Below, piece by piece: positions 1 through 8,740 of a stretch of DNA of 64,000 nucleotides; the first letter of the stretch is position 1; the number at the start of each line of letters is the position of its first letter. Made by a program: the position numbers and the translations under genes. The stretch comes from Symbiodinium natans (Eukaryota > Sar > Dinophyceae > Suessiales > Symbiodiniaceae). The notes beneath the pieces were generated by a model. The model had not been told where the DNA came from. It was given only the letters and a program-made list of their open reading frames with translations, and made no database searches. Where the stretch lies: contig CAJNDS010001447.1 in the NCBI GenBank assembly GCA_905221605.1, forward strand, positions 339,001-403,000, read 5' to 3'.

Positions 1-188
1 CTCAGCCCCAGACCCCCACCCCAAAACGGACCCGAAGCGTTTCGGGCATGTCGTTGCGTGTCAGCGCATGCTTGCTGAGCGGGCGAAGTGCGGACGTGGA
101 CCTGGCGCCTGGTCCCTTGGGCCCGACAGGTTTAGGCTTTGGGAACCCTAAACCCTAAACCTTAAACCCTAAACCCTAAACCCTAAAC
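1..188. other. Left edge: unique sequence and first CCCTAAA array
   Basis: No open frame of interest lies in the first 135 bases. A CCCTAAA array of about six units occupies roughly 146-188. Confidence 0.7.
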
Positions 189-229
189 CTCGAGTCCATC
201 CACCCTAATGTTGTCTGCTGATTAGTGTG

Positions 230-314
230 GCCCCCCCCCCCCCCCCCTCAACGAAAGGATCCCGCTCTTTAGAGGGGGGGGGGGGGGGGGGGCAATTTGG
301 GGGGGGGGGGGGGT
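230..314. repeat. Poly-C tract followed by two poly-G tracts
   Basis: A C run at about 230-247 is followed by G runs at about 276-292 and 299-314. The C and G runs can pair as a hairpin, and the G runs could form quadruplex structures. Exact lengths may be sequencing-dependent. Confidence 0.85.
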
Positions 315-318
315 CTGG

Positions 319-520
319 TTTTATATGATTTTAAAAGGGATGAGTTTATATGAATTTAAAAGGGATCCATATGATCCATATGATTTTAAAAGGGATGAGC
401 TCGTATGAGTGTAAAAGGGATCCATATGATTCTAAACGGGGTGAGACTATATGAAATTAAGAGGGATCCATACGATTTTAAGAGGGATGAGTTTATATGA
501 ATTTAAAGGGGATCCATCTA
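319..520 (+). repeat. Minisatellite, unit about 45 bp
   Basis: Alternating half-units read approximately GGGATGAGTTTATATGAATT and GGGATCCATATGATTTT, each followed by AAAAGG-type joins. About four to five degenerate units are visible. It is AT-rich and unlike the surrounding telomere-type DNA. Confidence 0.8.
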
Positions 521-525
521 TCCCA

Positions 526-967
526 ACCAAGCCAGCCCGCAAAAAAAAATATAATTCCGGGGGAGCAAACTTTTTATATTATACGGCATCCGGGCAGCTG
601 CTGGACTACCCCCTTTGAAATTTGATTGCCCGGCCTCGGTACAAAAGAATTTTATAAGGAAATCTTAGTTTTGGGTCTGGCCTGGAGGCTGAAGATTTCA
701 GGGCCCGACAACCTCAGGCCTCAAGGTTTAGGAAACCTCAGCCTTTAGGCCTCTGGATCCAAACCCAACTAGCCCGCAAAAAAAAATATAATTCCGGGGG
801 AGCAAACTTTTATATTATACGGCATCCGGGCAGCTGCTGGACTACCCCTTTGAAATTTGATTGCCCGGCCTCGGTACAAAAGAATTTAATAAGGAAATCT
901 TAGCCCTGGGCCCGGCCTGGAGACTGAAGATTTCAGGGCCCGACAACCTCAGGCCTCAAGGTTTCAG
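526..967 (+). repeat. Two-copy tandem repeat, period about 237 bp
   Basis: Copies at about 526-727 and 763-967 share a poly-A stretch, ATAATTCCGGGGGAGCAAAC, TTATATTATACGGCATCCGG, the CGGCCTCGGTACAAAAGAAT segment and a closing CCCGACAACCTCAGGCCTCA. They differ at a few positions. The 3' part resembles the dispersed repeat at 61.0 and 63.0 kb. Confidence 0.88.
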
Positions 968-1004
968 TCTTTAAACTTTTGATCTTTGGTCTCTCAGGCT
1001 CGGT

Positions 1005-1160
1005 TCAGAAGCGATTTATGGACGACAACACCATTCGACAGCCTCGCCGAAATTTTGCATCGCCCGATTTTTTTTCACAATTCCGGGGGTCCTCCTCAAA
1101 TAGATCCCCCTGAATAATTTTTGGATTTTTTTCCACAATTCCGGGGGAGCACACTAATCA
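1005..1160. repeat. Further AATTCCGGGGG-containing repeat pieces
   Basis: TTTTTTTTCACAATTCCGGG and TTTTTTTCCACAATTCCGGG occur about 60 bases apart. They carry the same AATTCCGGGGG core as the 237-bp repeats. The CCTCGCCGAAATT string here recurs near 61.30 kb, which links the two ends of the window. Confidence 0.65.
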
Positions 1161-1404
1161 GGATACAACATTACTGCTAGGGATTGTCGTCGTAGAATGA
1201 GATGCAAATCCGCAAGTCTATCTCCGGCAAAGCATACACACGCATAAGCATATCAGTAAAAACACATAGTTAGAACTTTAGCTGTATAAGCATAAACACA
1301 TAGCAAAAGCAAATGTGTATATACAAATATCTTATAAGTCAATATGAGTCTACCAGATTGTAGGTATCCTGGTGTATAGCAGGGTAGCACTATGATCCCA
1401 CTAA
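1161..1404. other. AT-rich spacer, nothing recognised
   Basis: Moderately AT-rich sequence with AAACACATAG-type short repeats. No gene, array or palindrome was recognised. Confidence 0.5.
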
Positions 1405-1680
1405 CTCTAAAGCCTAAAGCCTAAACCCTAGACCCTAAACCCCAAACCCTAAACCCCAAACCCCAAACCCCAAACCCCAGCCCTGGCGATCTGCCGCTTT
1501 TTCGGGTTCACCTGGGTCCCTAAGGCACTTTGGTGGCCGAGCTCCGACGCCGGGCACGGGAATCCAGGGTTCCAGGGTTGGTTCGGGGTTTAGGGTTTAG
1601 GGTTTAGGGTTTAGGGGTTAGGGTCCAGGGTTTAGGGTTTAAGGTTCAGGGTTCAGGGTTTAGGGTTTAGGGTTTGGGGT
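1405..1680. repeat. CCCTAAA/CCCCAAA array, spacer, then TTTAGGG array
   Basis: A CCCTAAA/CCCCAAA run lies at about 1405-1480 and a TTTAGGG run at about 1590-1680. A 100-bp island lies between them, so the two arrays point outward from it. Confidence 0.85.
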
Positions 1681-1685
1681 ATGGG

Positions 1686-1800
1686 ACTGAGTCCCTTGAA
1701 GGAAGCTCTTGACGTCAGCGGCCTCTGCACAGTAGTGAGTGCCAGTGGTGCCATCCTCGATGAGCAGACTTTGGTGGATGGGGCCTTGCAGAGTCTGGGC
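1686..1800 (-). CDS. Exon-like island, unknown protein
   Basis: The minus strand is open across the island and reads as ordinary coding sequence (HQSLLIEDGTTGTHYCAEAA within it), while telomere arrays flank both sides. The plus strand is also open for much of this length, so the strand is uncertain. No start codon or family motif is present. It could be an internal exon or a captured fragment, and no function is proposed. Confidence 0.25.
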
Positions 1801-2164
1801 TGTTAGGGTTTAGGGTTTAGGATTTAGGGTTTAGGCCGTGTTTTTTTTGGCAAAGTTGTTTAACCTTATGTAAAAAACACTAAGGTCTTCATTGCTAAAC
1901 CCACAACCTTAAACCCTAGACCCTGAGCCCTACCTAAGTTGGGTCCAGGGATCTGCATAGCTCCTCCCTAAACCCTACAGAACCCTAAGCCCTAAGTCCT
2001 CAAGAACTTGACAACAAGAACCCATAAATGGGCTAAGAGGAGGGACCCCTAGAAGGGACCCTGAGTCCCATTAACCCTAAGGTCCCTTATAAGGGTCCCT
2101 CCTTTCGTCCCTTTGACCCAGACATGCAATAAATCCTCAACAACTTGACACCGTAAACCGCAAA

Positions 2165-2231
2165 CCCTAAACCCTAAACCCTAAACCCTAAACCCCTAAA
2201 CCCCTAAACCCCTAAACCCTAAACCCTAAAC
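2165..2231 (-). repeat. CCCTAAA array upstream of the RCC1-like gene
   Basis: About nine heptamers, including three CCCCTAAA variants, end just before the first recognisable RCC1-like repeat fragment. Confidence 0.9.
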
Positions 2232-2239
2232 CCAGAAAT

Positions 2240-2340
2240 GGGGACGTGGTGACGTTGCACAAGAAGCCGATGAGCGTCGCAGCAGCCCGGAATGGAGCCT
2301 TCGCGGCCATTCGCGGTGATGGTTCCCTGGAGACCAAGAG
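2240..2340 (+). CDS. RCC1-like repeat block, degenerate
   Basis: Reads VVTLHKKPMSVAAARNG then AFAAIRGDGSLE. This is the VVTW and AFAAIxxDGS signature with the Trp replaced. A TAG follows after TKSY, then a TTTAGGG array. CCCTAAA lies to its left and TTTAGGG to its right. It is probably an early exon or a decayed copy. Confidence 0.5.
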
Positions 2341-5300
2341 CTACTAGGCAGGAAGGGTTTAGGGTTTGGGTTTAGGGTTTAGGGTTCAGGGTTTAGGGTT
2401 TAGGGTTTAGGGTTTAGGGTTTAGGGTTTAGAGGTCTAGGCAGGAAGACTTTAGGGTTTAAGGTTTTGGGTTGAGGGTTCACGGTCCAGCCGCAATCCCT
2501 AAACCCTTATACGCCCAACTCTTGCAGTATTGGCTTTGCTTAGAGGTTCTGTTTTTGGGGTTGCTTACAGGTTCTGTTTAGGGAGATTCCTTTTGTGGGT
2601 TTTTTAGAGGGATATAGGGTACCCAATTCTCGAACCTACCGAAAAAGGGCCCATACGTTAAAGCGGATCTCTTCCTAAACCCTAAACCCCTAAACCCTTG
2701 GTTCAAAGTTTCTAACCGAGGACTGGCGCCGATGGATTCGCCAACAGACGGGGATGCCGCCACTGCCTTTCGGAGCCTGAGAAACGTGCAGCGTGTTCAA
2801 GCGGCTGGTCTGCGCGTTAGGAAAGGGTTTTCGGTTCAGGGCTTTGGGTTTCGGGTCTTTGGTTTAGAGTTTGGGTTTAGGCTTCAGGGTTTTGGGGAAT
2901 GTTGTGGGCTTCCTTGCTTTAAAAAAGAATATATTGAAGTTTAAGCGGCCAGTGGAGAAGTAACCCTACACCCTAAACCCTAATCGCGAAGTCGAGAATC
3001 CTCTACGCCAGAAAACCTGGTACCCTAAATCTTAGGGTTTGGGAGTATGAACCCTAATCCCTATAAACCCTAAACCCTAAACCCTAAGCCCTAAACCGTG
3101 GATTCAAGCGACTGGGGCGGTGCTTCGGGAGATTGTCTTCGATGTTCCCATTATTCGTTGTTAAGGAGATCTAGTCAATCATTGCCCCAGCTTGGGTTAT
3201 GAGGATGCCACCCGTATATGCCACCCGTATATACAACCCTGAACCCTGAACCCTAAACCCTAAACCCTAAACCCTAAACCCTAAACCCTAAACCCTACCA
3301 GGCTACGGAGAGCGCTTTTGCCGCAATCCTTGGCGATGGGTCGGTCGTTGCCTGGTATGCACCGGGCCCGGAAGACACGTACGCAGATGACCGTGCGGCC
3401 GGCAACTACACACAGCTAAAAGAGCAGCTACAGGATGTAAAAAAGGGGTTTAGGGTTCAGGGTTCAGGGTTTAGGGTTTAGGGTTTAGAACAATTACTTA
3501 TACTCTTCCCTTATGGTCCCTTCGTAACCCTAGGGCTCTAAGGACTCTGTGTTTTTAGGGTTTTTGGGCCCAAAGGCCTTCTTATGTAAGGTTTTTGGGG
3601 CTATTTTGAGCCTAAGGGTAACTATGAGGCCCCTATAGTACATCAAGTGCAGGATGTACATCACGTGCAAGCGTCGCTGAGGGCTTTCGCTGCCATCAAG
3701 GGTGATGGATCTGTGGTGACATGGGGCCACCCAACTTTTGGAGGAGACAGCCGGAAGGTCGAGAAGCAACTCACAGACGTCTGTCAGATCCAGGCAACTG
3801 CTTCGGCCTTTGCGGCTATCAGGAAAGACGGCTCCGTGGTGACTTGGGGTAACCCTGAAGACGGCGGTGACAGCCGCAAGGTCAAGCGCAGGCTAGTCGA
3901 GGTGCAGCAGATTCAGGCGACTTTCCAAGCATTCGCAGCCATCCGGAAGAACGGAACTGTTGTTTCATGGGGTGACCTTTGTGACGACAGCAAGGTCCGA
4001 AGCCAGCTAACACACGTGCGGCAGATACAGGCTTCCAGCGAAGCCTTCGCTGCCCTCAAAGAAGACGGAAGCGTTGTCACTTAGGGCTACTCTGGAATAA
4101 TTTATATTTTAATGTAGGGTTTAGGGTTTAGGGTTTAGGGTTTAGGGTTTAGGGTTTAGGGTTTAGGGTTTAGGGTTTAGGGTTTAGGGTTTAGGGTACA
4201 ACAATTGTAGTACGACAATTCCTGAGAAACAGCAAAACACACAATTTTTGCTCGGGTTCCCCAAGTTCAGTTAAGGTCACATGGGGGGGTGAGGGGGAGG
4301 CGCGGATCTGCAAGGCAGTCAAAGAGCAACTCAAGGATCTTGGTAGTGCTTTACTGTAACTTTAGATCCTTAGCCTTTTTGGGTTTTTTTGGGTTTCCTA
4401 TAGTAAGGCAGCTAAAGATGTAAGTTATAGCTACCCTCCTAAGTGCAGCCAAGAAGGATGTACGTCAGCTCCAGGCCACGGCCCACGCCTTTGCCGCGAT
4501 CTTGGGTGATGCTTGGTAGCCCAGTGGTGCCCTTTACCCTTTTTTTTGGTTATGGGTTTAGGGTTTAGGGTTTAGGGTTTAGGGTTTAGGGTTTAGGGTT
4601 TAGGGTTTAGGGTTTAGGGGTTTTATGGGTTCCCTTATAAAATGTTCAACCCAAAAAAGGGTGCCCTTCTTATGATATGGTTACTGGGCTACCCAGGATG
4701 GGTCGGTGGTGACTTGGGGGGACCCGGAGGCCGGTGGTGACAGCAGTCATGTTCAGGGTCAGCTACGGCAGTGCCAACACATCCAAGCTGCTTCCGGCGA
4801 ATCTTGGGAAGTTAGTGGTGCCCTTTTTCCCCTTTTTTTGATTGCTTCAAGGTTCCCCGGTAGTTATAAGTAATCAAGAAAGGGAGCCCTTATAAAAAGA
4901 TGGTTACTGGGCTACCAAGGCATCCTATTCAGACTCTGGGCACAGCTTGGGTGCCTTCGCTGCCCTCCTGGAGAATGGCACTGCTGTGACCTGGGGCGAC
5001 CCAAGAGGTGGCGGAGACAGCAGCGGAGTCCGGGAGCAGCTACTTCGTAGTAGAGTAGGTAGCCTTCAACCTTTTTTTGGGGTACTATGATCGCCTGATA
5101 ATCCCAAAGGTTAACCTTGTAGTTTCCCCTGGGTACTGGACAACTAAGGCTCACCAACGTGCAGCAGATCCAGGCTACCCTGGGCGCGTTCGCGGCCATC
5201 CGAGGTGACGGATCCGTGGTGACGTGGGGGCATAAGAGCTATGGTGGAGACAGCCAGCAAGTCCAAGCGAGCCTCAAGCATGTGAAGCACATCCAGGCGT

Positions 5301-5545
5301 CCGCCTTGGCCTTTGCCGCCATACTCGAAGATGAGACCGTGGTCACTTGGGGCGGTGAGAAGTTCGAAGACGACCTTGCTGAGGAGGGGGAGGAGGACGA
5401 GTTTTTGGAGGACGACCTGATCCTGGAAGATTCCGAAGAAGACTATGAGGTCGAGGAGGAAGACGACGAAGAGGGCGAAGAGGAAGATGAGGCATGGCCA
5501 TCGCCGGCCTTTGCTGCGAGGAAGGCCCGTCGGACGCGCTATTAA
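2240..5545 (+). CDS. RCC1-like repeat protein gene, multi-exon (overall span)
   Basis: At least nine coding blocks encode repeats of about 50 residues with the pattern IQAxxxAFAAIxxDGSVVTWG, then GGDSxxV and QL. This matches RCC1-type beta-propeller blades as found in many dinoflagellate proteins, often labelled HERC- or RCC1-like. Blocks are separated by TTTAGGG arrays and by small inverted-repeat elements acting as introns. The final exon ends in a long acidic tail and a TAA stop. No N-terminal exon or start codon could be fixed: the first blocks are degenerate and the gene may begin further left. The repeat unit is clear and the molecular role is not; RCC1 folds usually mediate protein interaction. 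One in-frame TAG and weak 5' blocks leave open that the 5' part is decaying. Confidence 0.8.
2357..2470 (+). repeat. TTTAGGG array in RCC1-like intron
   Basis: About eleven heptamers lie between two degenerate RCC1-like blocks. Confidence 0.85.
2732..2823 (+). CDS. RCC1-like repeat block, partial
   Basis: TDGDAATAFRSLRNVQRVQA fits the GGDSxxVxxxLxxVxxIQA half of the repeat. Downstream it runs into GGTTTCGG/TTTAGGG-like sequence. Confidence 0.45.
2940..3297 (-). repeat. CCCTAAA arrays between RCC1-like blocks
   Basis: Scattered CCCTAAA units at 2966-3095, a short unique stretch with a repeated CCACCCGTATAT motif, then eight to nine clean heptamers at 3238-3297 ending CTACCAG immediately before the next coding block. 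Confidence 0.8.
3296..3443 (+). CDS. RCC1-like exon
   Basis: Preceded by an ACCAG acceptor-like end, it reads ATESAFAAILGDGSVVAWYA and on to QLKEQLQDV. This is one nearly complete repeat in which VVTWG is VVAWY. A TTTAGGG/TTCAGGG array follows directly. Confidence 0.65.
3641..4081 (+). CDS. RCC1-like exon with four repeats
   Basis: This is the longest uninterrupted repeat block: VQASLRAFAAIKGDGSVVTW, IQATASAFAAIRKDGSVVTW, IQATFQAFAAIRKNGTVVSW and IQASSEAFAALKEDGSVVT in series, with GGDSRKV linkers. The open frame ends at TAG 4082-4084, exactly where the repeat demands TGG (Trp of VVTWG). The next codons (GYSG) still fit the repeat. This suggests a Trp-to-stop change rather than a natural end. 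A splice donor just before it is the alternative. Confidence 0.8.
4114..4196 (+). repeat. TTTAGGG array, intron of RCC1-like gene
   Basis: About twelve perfect TTTAGGG units lie between the four-repeat exon and the next coding block, in the same orientation as the gene. Confidence 0.9.
4271..4335 (+). CDS. RCC1-like exon
   Basis: Reads KVTWGGEGEARICKAVKEQL then KDL-type sequence up to the introner. The block starts after a TTCAG acceptor-like site. Its reading frame continues in phase 0 into the block at 4457 once the GA...AG intron is removed. Confidence 0.7.
4336..4456 (+). mobile_element. Introner (CTTGG...CCAAG family), GA-AG intron
   Basis: A 115-bp inverted-repeat element (4339-4453) is flanked by the direct repeat AAGGAT (4333-4338 and 4454-4459). 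Its ends are CTTGGTAGTGCTTTACTGTA and, inverted, CTTGGCTGCACTTAGGAGGG. Splicing from GAT at 4336 to AAG at 4456 restores the RCC1-like frame (EQLK|DVRQLQA) with a GA donor, an AG acceptor and a following G, as known for dinoflagellate introns. A close copy lies at 26262-26372. Confidence 0.85.
4457..4507 (+). CDS. RCC1-like micro-exon (17 codons)
   Basis: DVRQLQATAHAFAAILG fits one repeat half exactly. It is bounded by two introner introns, both phase 0 and both beginning GAT. Confidence 0.75.
4508..4696 (+). mobile_element. Introner (GTAGCCCAGT family) with internal TTTAGGG array, GA-AG intron
   Basis: Arms GCTTGGTAGCCCAGTGGTGC and, inverted from the right end, CTGGGTAGCCCAGTAACCAT flank a core. 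The core holds about nine TTTAGGG units (4555-4618). Removal from GAT 4508 to CAG 4696 rejoins ILG|DGSVVTWGDP in frame. GAT is directly repeated at the two borders. Relatives lie at 4803-4919 and 7506-7620. Confidence 0.82.
4697..4802 (+). CDS. RCC1-like exon
   Basis: DGSVVTWGDPEAGGDSSHVQ and then GQLRQCQHIQAASG give one complete repeat. The right border is uncertain because the next introner begins within a CTTGG string. Confidence 0.75.
4803..4919 (+). mobile_element. Introner (GTAGCCCAGT family), diverged copy
   Basis: CTTGGGAAGTTAGTGGTGCC at the left pairs with inverted CCTTGGTAGCCCAGTAACCA at the right. The core has CCCTTTTT/AAAGGG arms. CTTGG also occurs at the start of the next exon region. 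Exact splice sites could not be fixed. Confidence 0.65.
4945..5041 (+). CDS. RCC1-like exon
   Basis: LGAFAALLENGTAVTWGDPR followed by GGGDSSGVREQL is a full repeat. The block begins close to a GGGCACAG acceptor-like site. Confidence 0.72.
5042..5148 (+). mobile_element. Intron with introner-like arms (GTAGGT...CCTTCAACC family)
   Basis: Separates EQL from RLTNVQQIQA. It contains GAGTAGGTAGCCTTCAACCT and a downstream AAAGGTTAACCTTG counterpart. A similar GAGTAGGTGACCTTCAACTT...AAAGGTTAACC arrangement lies at 46.93-47.03 kb. A CTA triplet occurs at both borders and no GT/GC/GA donor is unambiguous. Confidence 0.55.
5149..5545 (+). CDS. RCC1-like terminal exon with acidic C-terminal tail
   Basis: It starts with LTNVQQIQATLGAFAAIRGD and carries two more repeats (SVVTWGHKSYGGDS, then AFAAILEDETVVTWG). 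After the last blade comes a tail of about 55 residues dominated by Glu and Asp, with a short basic end (ARKARRTRY) and TAA. Such a tail is unusual for a simple RCC1 blade protein and suggests contact with basic proteins or chromatin. That role is inference only. This is the best-supported coding block in the window outside the retroelement. Confidence 0.85.
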
Positions 5546-5962
5546 AGATGTGCCGCACGCGCCCCCCACAGACCTAGATCCTTGAACCCTGAACCCAACC
5601 AGACTTGCAATCGTGAAGCCAAAACTCCATTGTTTTGGAACCCCTAAACCCTAGACCCTCCACCCTAAACCGGATGTTGGGCGCTTCGGTGCTTCATTGC
5701 CGGGCCTAAACATTCTCTGATCGTTCAGGTAGCCAGAGGGAACTTGCCCCACGTCTTAAGCCGGGCAAGCCAAACCCCAAACCCCAAACCCCAAACCCTA
5801 AACCCTAAACTCTAGACCCGAAAACCTAAACCCTAAACCCTAAACCCTAAACCCTAAGCCCTAAACCCTAAACCCTAAACCCTAAACCCTAAACCCTAAA
5901 CCCTAAACCGCAACTTCAGGTGCATTAGCATTTGCAGGCGTTCGGGATGTCTCAAGGGATCA
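5546..5962 (-). repeat. 3' flank of RCC1-like gene and CCCTAAA arrays
   Basis: After the stop come scattered CCCTAAA units and then a long run at about 5770-5908 with CCCCAAA variants. No further coding block is seen. Confidence 0.75.
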
Positions 5963-6093
5963 AGACTCCTACCCCTAAAGATGTACCCCTAAGAGGCTCC
6001 CCTTTTTACACTCCCAGTATGGCCCTTGTATTCCCTTGGAGGACCTTAAAGGGGTCCCCAAACTCAAGGGTACAACCTTAGGGGTGCAGGGTA
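5963..6093. mobile_element. Palindromic element, TACCCCTAAAG...CCTTAGGGGT family
   Basis: The left arm GACTCCTACCCCTAAAGATG and GTACCCCTAAGAGG pair with the right arm GGGTACAACCTTAGGGGTGC. The internal TATGGCCCTTGTATTCCCTT is shared with copies at 36886-37005 and 42782-43035. No open frame. Confidence 0.75.
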
Positions 6094-6239
6094 GAATCGC
6101 CCTGAGATTTTTGAATAGGGCTTGTAGGGTGCTTGGTTGGGGGCTTGGGGTGTGTGGGGTAGGGGCTTCACATCGGTCTACGAGATTCTGAGATGTGCAA
6201 GCAACCATCGTAGCATCCCCCCCAAAGGGCGGCGCCCAC

Positions 6240-6325
6240 CCCCTAAACCCTAAACCCTAAACCCTAAACCCTAAACCCTAGACCCTAGACCCTAGACCCT
6301 AGACCCTAGACCCTAGACCCTAAGC
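6240..6325 (-). repeat. CCCTAAA array switching to CCCTAGA block
   Basis: Five CCCTAAA units are followed by seven CCCTAGA units in tandem, a locally homogenised variant. Confidence 0.9.
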
Positions 6326-7234
6326 CTTTGTAGTCGGGAAACTGTTGTTTTTTGGGGAAGAGGGTTGCCCCGTCAGGCGTCGACTGCAGGGCGTGATGGT
6401 TCTGTGTCTAGCTTAAGAGCCTCTAAGAAAGCCTACCTTATTTTAGGTTGCCGGTTACACAGCCTATTTCTGGTAACCGACAATAGAAGGTTTAGGGTTT
6501 AGGGTTTCTGCGCAGGCTTGAGGGTTTGCACGGTTCAACGGCCGAAGGCGTCCGGACCTGCGCCTTGGGGTTTAGGGTTTCGGCTTCAAGGTTTAGGGTT
6601 TTAGGGTTTAAGGGTGTAGGACGAAGGTGCCAAGCGCAAGCAAACCCCAAGAACCCCTCAGCCCTGGAGCCTTAGACCATTCTCAACTCTAAACCCTGGT
6701 TTAGGGTTTAGGGTTTAGGGTTTAGAGCTTAGGGTTTAGTGTTTAGGGTTTAGGGTTTAGAGGCGCAGGAAAAGGCAAAGGTACCCAGTCACCTGGGAGC
6801 ATCCAAAAAGCAGAGCCCCCCGAAAAATCGTGCCCTATACACCTCTCGGTCCATGATGGGCAACCCTTTAGGGATCTCAATCGTACCCTACACAACTAGG
6901 GGGTCAATTCTAATGCAACCCTAACCCCTAAATCCGAAACCCTAAACCCTAAACCCTTGAGGGGCCACTTGCGGGGATCTGCTTTCTGCATCCTCCTCCT
7001 TTCAGGGGTCTAGGTTCGATCTTCCCGGGGGCGAAATGCGAAGCCTGATTCCTGGAGACCTTAAACCCTAAACCCTTAACCCTTAACCCTAAACCCTTAA
7101 CCCTTAACCCTTAACCCTAAACCCTAAACCCTTTACCTAAACCCTTAACCCTAATCCTAAACCCTAAACACTAAGCCCTTTTTCTTTCCTCTCGGGTTGC
7201 TGGGGGACCTCGTAAGAAGGGCTTGCTTGAGACT
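6326..7234. repeat. Mixed arrays and short unique spacers
   Basis: TTTAGGG pieces at about 6490-6615 and 6700-6765, CCCTAAA/CCCTTAA pieces at 6905-6960 and 7057-7175, with unique spacers of 50-150 bp. No gene recognised. Confidence 0.6.
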
Positions 7235-7398
7235 TCGGGTTCAGGGTTCAGGGTTCAGGGTTCAGGGTTCAGGGTTCAGGGTTCAGGGTTCAGGGTTCAG
7301 GGTTCAGGGTTCAGGGTTCAGGGTTCAGGGTTTAGGGTTTAGGGTTTAGGGTTTAGGGTTTAGGGTTTAGGGTTTAGGGTTTAGGGTTTAGGGTTTAG
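7235..7398 (+). repeat. TTCAGGG block followed by TTTAGGG block
   Basis: About thirteen consecutive TTCAGGG units change abruptly at 7331 into about ten TTTAGGG units. The sharp switch shows block-wise spread of a variant. Confidence 0.92.
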
Positions 7399-7447
7399 TC
7401 AGTTCGCATCCCTGTGGCACTTCGAGAGTTCTTTTTTTTCGTCACAG

Positions 7448-7505
7448 GCGCCGCTGCTGGACAGATCCAGCTGCCTCTACTCCACGGACTACGCCCTTTG
7501 GATGT
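7448..7505 (+). CDS. Exon-like island left of an introner
   Basis: After a GTCACAG acceptor the frame reads APLLDRSSCLYSTDYALWM up to the introner. It continues as SKWSDLNNE after it (7621-7650), if one copy of the ATGT target duplication is kept. No family recognised. Confidence 0.4.
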
Positions 7506-7620
7506 CTAGGATGCCCAGTAGTACCCTTATTTCCTTTTTTGGGGGGTTTAGGTTCCCTTATAAACCCCTTTAAGCAAAAAAGGGCACCCTTTTTTAAGCC
7601 CTGGTTACTGGGCAGCCTAG
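7506..7620. mobile_element. Introner-like element (GTAGCCCAGT family) with ATGT target duplication
   Basis: The arms CTAGGATGCCCAGTAGTACC and inverted CTAGGCTGCCCAGTAACCAG flank a 115-bp element with a CCCTTATTTCC/AAAAAAGGG core. ATGT is directly repeated at 7502-7505 and 7621-7624. Open frames on both sides can be joined across it. Confidence 0.78.
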
Positions 7621-7647
7621 ATGTCGAAATGGTCAGATCTCAACAAT

Positions 7648-7770
7648 GAGGGTCTCTTTTTGGGCACCTTATATGTTTTTGGGGGCCGAAATATTTATAT
7701 TAGTATATATATATATATATGTATGTATGGGCCCAGAAAGGAAACATAACTTAGAGAAGTCACCCTATGT
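7648..7770. mobile_element. AGTTCTCTAA-family palindrome, degenerate, with (AT)n core
   Basis: GGGTCTCTTTTTGGGCACCT at the left and AACTTAGAGAAGTCACCCTA at the right are diverged arms. The centre includes an AT microsatellite (about 7700-7722). It starts where the exon-like island 7621-7650 ends. Confidence 0.5.
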
Positions 7771-7829
7771 GTTTGGGCCTGCACTTTGGGGTTTAAGCTG
7801 TCATCGGTCTTCGAGCCCAGGGTCGTTGA

Positions 7830-8098
7830 GTTTAGGGTTTAGGGCTTAGGGTTTAGGGTAGAGGGTTCAGGGTTCAGGGTTTAGGGTTTAGGGTTGTGGG
7901 GAGTTAAGCAGGTCCACGAGGAGGGGGTTTCGGATGCAGTTCGGCTTGTCGCCCCCCCCCGCGAATGTGTCGGAGACCTCCTAAACCCTAAACCCTAAAC
8001 CCCAAGCCCTACTTAGTCATGCAGGGCCAGGGATGGGATCGTTAACGTTGGAACCACTGTTTCTGCAGGCATATCACGCAAGAAAACAACTGCGATTT
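7830..8098. repeat. TTTAGGG/CCCTAAA pieces and spacer
   Basis: TTTAGGG units at 7828-7895, a poly-C run at about 7952 and CCCTAAA at 7981-8005. No gene seen. Confidence 0.6.
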
Positions 8099-8192
8099 TG
8101 CACATGGGTAGTTCTCTAAGTCAGGGTCCCTTTCTTGGGGTCCTCTAGGACCCCCAAAGGCACCCGAATTTAGAGAACTGCTCACATGCACC
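8099..8192. mobile_element. AGTTCTCTAA-family palindromic element
   Basis: TGCACATGGGTAGTTCTCTA pairs with TTAGAGAACTGCTCACATGC. The copy is compact (about 90 bp), and another copy lies at 35121-35233. No coding capacity. Confidence 0.8.
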
Positions 8193-8194
8193 TC

Positions 8195-8740
8195 CTAAAC
8201 CCTAAACCCTAAACCCCTTACCCCCTAAACCCTAAACCCTAACCCTAAACCACCATGCACCCCATGAGGCCACTCCTCAGTTTCCTGGTTCAGTCGGTTT
8301 CTAGAGCTTTAAAGAAAAACCATCATGATCCCCTTGGGCAATCGACGTGCAGGATTGAGGGCTTCGGGCCCTCAACTAACCCTCAACCCGAAACCCTCCT
8401 AAACTCGAAACCCTAAACGCGAACCCCTCAACTCGAAACCCTCAACTCGAAACCCTAAACCCTAAACCCTACACCCTAAACCCTAAACCCTAAACCCTAT
8501 ACCCTAAACCCTAAACCCTTAGGATTCAGGATTTAGGGCCTGTAGGGTTTTGCCAGTCAAGGCGCGAAAGCCATTGGGAGATCACATCGCACCTCGGCAG
8601 CAGCGACATGGTTTTGGGAGCCGAGTCCTTGGCTATAGTTACCCTAAACCCTAAACCCTAAACCCTAAACCCTAAACCCTAAACCCTAAACCCTAAACCC
8701 TAAACCCTAAACCCTAACGCTCAACCCTAAACCCTAAACC
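8195..8740 (-). repeat. Series of CCCTAAA arrays
   Basis: Arrays at 8195-8252, 8380-8520 (with CTCGAAACC variants) and a clean run of about ten units at 8641-8717. The spacers show nothing recognisable. Confidence 0.8.

Noticed and set aside
120-188. A true chromosome end at the left edge
   Set aside because: The array is only about six units and unique DNA lies on its outer side; no array in the window is terminal.
7235-7398. CRISPR-like array
   Set aside because: Seven-base tandem units without spacers; this is a telomere-variant array.
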